DNA of 6,814 nucleotides from JANOQP01 sp044227705 (lineage in GTDB: Bacteria; Bacteroidota; Bacteroidia; Chitinophagales; Saprospiraceae): assembly GCA_044227705.1 (NCBI GenBank), contig JBGAWE010000236.1, positions 1 to 6,814 of the forward strand, read 5' to 3'. The notes beneath the pieces were generated by a model. It worked only from the letters and a program-made list of their open reading frames with translations. It did no database searches and was not told the DNA's origin. Positions 5,254 through 6,814 of the stretch are shown piece by piece (position 1 is the stretch's first letter; each line of letters begins with the position of its first letter). Both the position numbers and the translations under genes were made by a program.

Positions 5254-6311
5254 GTTTCACGAAGGCCCTCCTCGACTGGCACGACCCCGCCGCCCGCCCC
5301 ATGCCGTGGAAGGGCGAGCGCGACCCCTATCGCGTCTGGCTCTCGGAAGTCATCCTCCAGCAGACGCGCGTCGAGCAGGGCACTCCTTATTATAAGTCGT
5401 TCCTCGCCGCCTTCCCGACGGTCGAACGGCTGGCCGCCGCGCCCGAGACGGAGGTCTTCAAAATCTGGGAGGGCCTCGGCTACTACAGTCGCGCCCGCAA
5501 CCTGCACCGCGCCGCGAAGCTCGTCGCCGGCCAGCTAAACGGTTCATTCCCAACGACTTACGACGAAATCCTGAAACTGCCCGGCATTGGCCCGTACACG
5601 GCGGCGGCCATCGCCAGCTTCTGTTTCGACGAGCCTCGGGCCGTCGTCGACGGCAACGTGCAGCGCGTCCTCTCCCGAGTCTTTGGCATAGACGCGCCCG
5701 TCGGATCGACCGAGGCGGCGCGCATCTTCTCAAAAAAAGCCGCCGAAACCCTCGACTGCGCTCCCCCCGCCCGCTTCAACCAAGCCATCATGGACTTCGG
5801 CGCGACGGTCTGCACCCCCGCGAAGCCCGGCTGCGACGGCTGCCCGATGGCCGGTTTCTGCCGCGCCCGCCTCGAAAACCGCGTCGCCGAACTGCCCGCC
5901 AAACTGCCGAAGGCGGCGCGGCGCGAGCGGTTCCTCCATTTTTTCATCCTCAAAAAAGGGGGCAAAACATGGATCCGCCGCCGCTCGGAAAAGGACATCT
6001 GGCAAGGCCTCCACGACTTCCCGATGGTCGAAAAAAGTGCCCTCGAAACCAGCGCGGCACAGCTTTTGGAAATGGCGGCGGCCGAGATTTTTTCGGGCGA
6101 GCTGAAAATCGAGCGCGTCTCGCCGCCGCTCATGCAGCTTTTGACGCATCAAAAAATCACGGCCGTCTTCTGCGAAATCGAAATCGGCGACGGCTTTTTT
6201 CGACAAAACGGACACATCGAGACAAAACAAATTGATTTAATAAAAATGACTTTTCCTCGGATAATTGATTTGTATCTGTCGAAAAGCAATCTACTTTTGA
6301 GCCGTCGCTGA
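5250..6311 (+). CDS. mutY: A/G-specific adenine DNA glycosylase
   Basis: MutY removes adenine paired with 8-oxoguanine, preventing G:C to T:A mutations. ATG 5250, overlapping the dtd stop, gives 353 residues, a normal length. Visible parts are SEVILQQTRVEQ (32-43) with catalytic Glu33, GLGYYSRARNL (75-85), the helix-hairpin-helix LPGIGPYTAAAIASF (110-124), VVDGNVQRVLSRV (132-144) with catalytic Asp134, and the iron-sulfur loop C188-x6-C195-x2-C198-x5-C204. The C-terminal half is a NUDIX-like 8-oxoG-recognition domain (about 225-345) with LTHQKI (298-303) in the place of the L-S/T-H recognition loop. All key residues are present, so it should be active. The last 30 codons are notably A/T-rich because they contain the ssb promoter. 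Confidence 0.97.
   Translation: MSFTKALLDWHDPAARPMPWKGERDPYRVWLSEVILQQTRVEQGTPYYKSFLAAFPTVERLAAAPETEVFKIWEGLGYYSRARNLHRAAKLVAGQLNGSFPTTYDEILKLPGIGPYTAAAIASFCFDEPRAVVDGNVQRVLSRVFGIDAPVGSTEAARIFSKKAAETLDCAPPARFNQAIMDFGATVCTPAKPGCDGCPMAGFCRARLENRVAELPAKLPKAARRERFLHFFILKKGGKTWIRRRSEKDIWQGLHDFPMVEKSALETSAAQLLEMAAAEIFSGELKIERVSPPLMQLLTHQKITAVFCEIEIGDGFFRQNGHIETKQIDLIKMTFPRIIDLYLSKSNLLLSRR
6269..6299 (+). promoter_or_regulatory. Bacteroidota-type promoter for ssb
   Basis: TTTG (6269-6272), a 19-base spacer and TACTTTTG (6292-6299) match the Bacteroidota housekeeping consensus (TTTG/TTG at -33, TAnnTTTG at -7) without a mismatch. It lies inside the last codons of mutY, predicts a start of transcription near 6305 and leaves a leader of about 60 A-rich bases before ssb. 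It also supports the taxonomic call. Confidence 0.8.
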
Positions 6312-6364
6312 AAAACATCGACGCGAGAAAACACAAAACATTTCATCTCTAAAATCTGAAAGTC

Positions 6365-6814
6365 ATGGTCAACAGAGTCACCCTCATCGGCAACCTCGGC
6401 CGCGACCCCGAAATCCGTCGGCTCGACAGCGGCGCGGTTGTCGCACAGTTCTCGGTTGCCACCAACGAAAGCTACAAGGACAAGGAAGGCAACTGGCAAA
6501 CCCTCACCGAGTGGCACAACGTCGTCGCGTGGCGTGGACAAGCAGAGCAGGCCGAGCGGACGCTCAAAAAGGGAAGCCTAGTCTACATCGAGGGAAAACT
6601 GACCCATCGAAAATACATGGATGCCAACCAAGTGGAACGCTCCATCACAGAGGTGGTCGCTTATGGCATTCGCTCGCTCGAAAAGCGCGAGGGCGGTGGC
6701 GCATATGCTACCGCGCCCATGTCCGCAGAGAACGAGCCGCCCATGCGTCAATCGGCGGGCGGAAATGGGGCCGCATCGCCGCAAATGTCCACCACCGATG
6801 CCCCACCGCCTTCC
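6365..6814 (+). CDS. ssb: Single-stranded DNA-binding protein, 3' end outside window
   Basis: SSB coats single-stranded DNA during replication, recombination and repair. ATG 6365 opens a frame that stays open to the right edge, so 150 residues are visible and the stop is missing. The OB-fold is complete: MVNRVTLIGNLGRDPEIR (1-18), VVAQFSVATNESYKDKEGNW (25-44), EWHNVVAWRGQAEQAE (49-64) and LKKGSLVYIEGKLTHRKY (67-84), with aromatic DNA-stacking positions such as W50 and W56. From about residue 108 a disordered Gly/Ser/Pro/Met linker begins, as expected before the acidic C-terminal tip that recruits partners (not in view). The gene has its own promoter inside mutY; mutY-ssb is a familiar order in Bacteroidota. 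Confidence 0.97.
   Translation, partial: MVNRVTLIGNLGRDPEIRRLDSGAVVAQFSVATNESYKDKEGNWQTLTEWHNVVAWRGQAEQAERTLKKGSLVYIEGKLTHRKYMDANQVERSITEVVAYGIRSLEKREGGGAYATAPMSAENEPPMRQSAGGNGAASPQMSTTDAPPPS

Overview
The window is GC-rich DNA (roughly 60 % by eye). Every gene supported here lies on the + strand. The right two thirds look like a high-GC member of the Bacteroidota, perhaps Saprospira/Lewinella-like, although the exact group is a guess. Three things point this way: the mutY-ssb gene order, a textbook Bacteroidota promoter (TTTG, 19 nt, TACTTTTG) upstream of ssb, and starts without clear Shine-Dalgarno sequences.

Left part (1-1585): the 3' end of a secreted, methionine-rich protein with degenerate RTX-like glycine/aspartate repeats, followed by a terminator. 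Next comes the 5' part of a secretin-like gene that stops abruptly. Its coding signal ends exactly at the only HindIII site (AAGCTT, 1279-1284). There the signal changes frame into the 3' end of an unrelated, VOC/glyoxalase-like gene with its own terminator. This looks like two broken genes joined, either by a real deletion or by a cloning or assembly chimera. The left 1.28 kb may therefore not belong next to the rest.

Middle (1725-4294): a lipoprotein di-haem cytochrome c peroxidase/MauG-family gene, then a tight three-gene set: an ECF sigma factor, a small single-pass membrane protein (probable anti-sigma) and a membrane-anchored Spy/CpxP/CnrX-like periplasmic sensor. The layout resembles cnrH/cnrY/cnrX and suggests an envelope or metal stress switch. 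The end of the sensor gene seems to carry a one-base frame disruption. A shift at an A6 run gives a natural short tail and a stop codon inside a rho-independent terminator, whereas the literal frame runs through the terminator into the next gene.

Right part (4401-6814): a housekeeping cluster made of a 121-aa cytosolic protein I cannot name, dtd (D-aminoacyl-tRNA deacylase), mutY (adenine glycosylase, overlapping dtd by ATGA) and ssb (running off the end). The ssb promoter lies inside the last codons of mutY. I see no CRISPR array, tRNA, rRNA, insertion sequence or recognisable defence system. The most interesting items are the sigma/anti-sigma/sensor set, the frame disruption at its end, and the HindIII junction.
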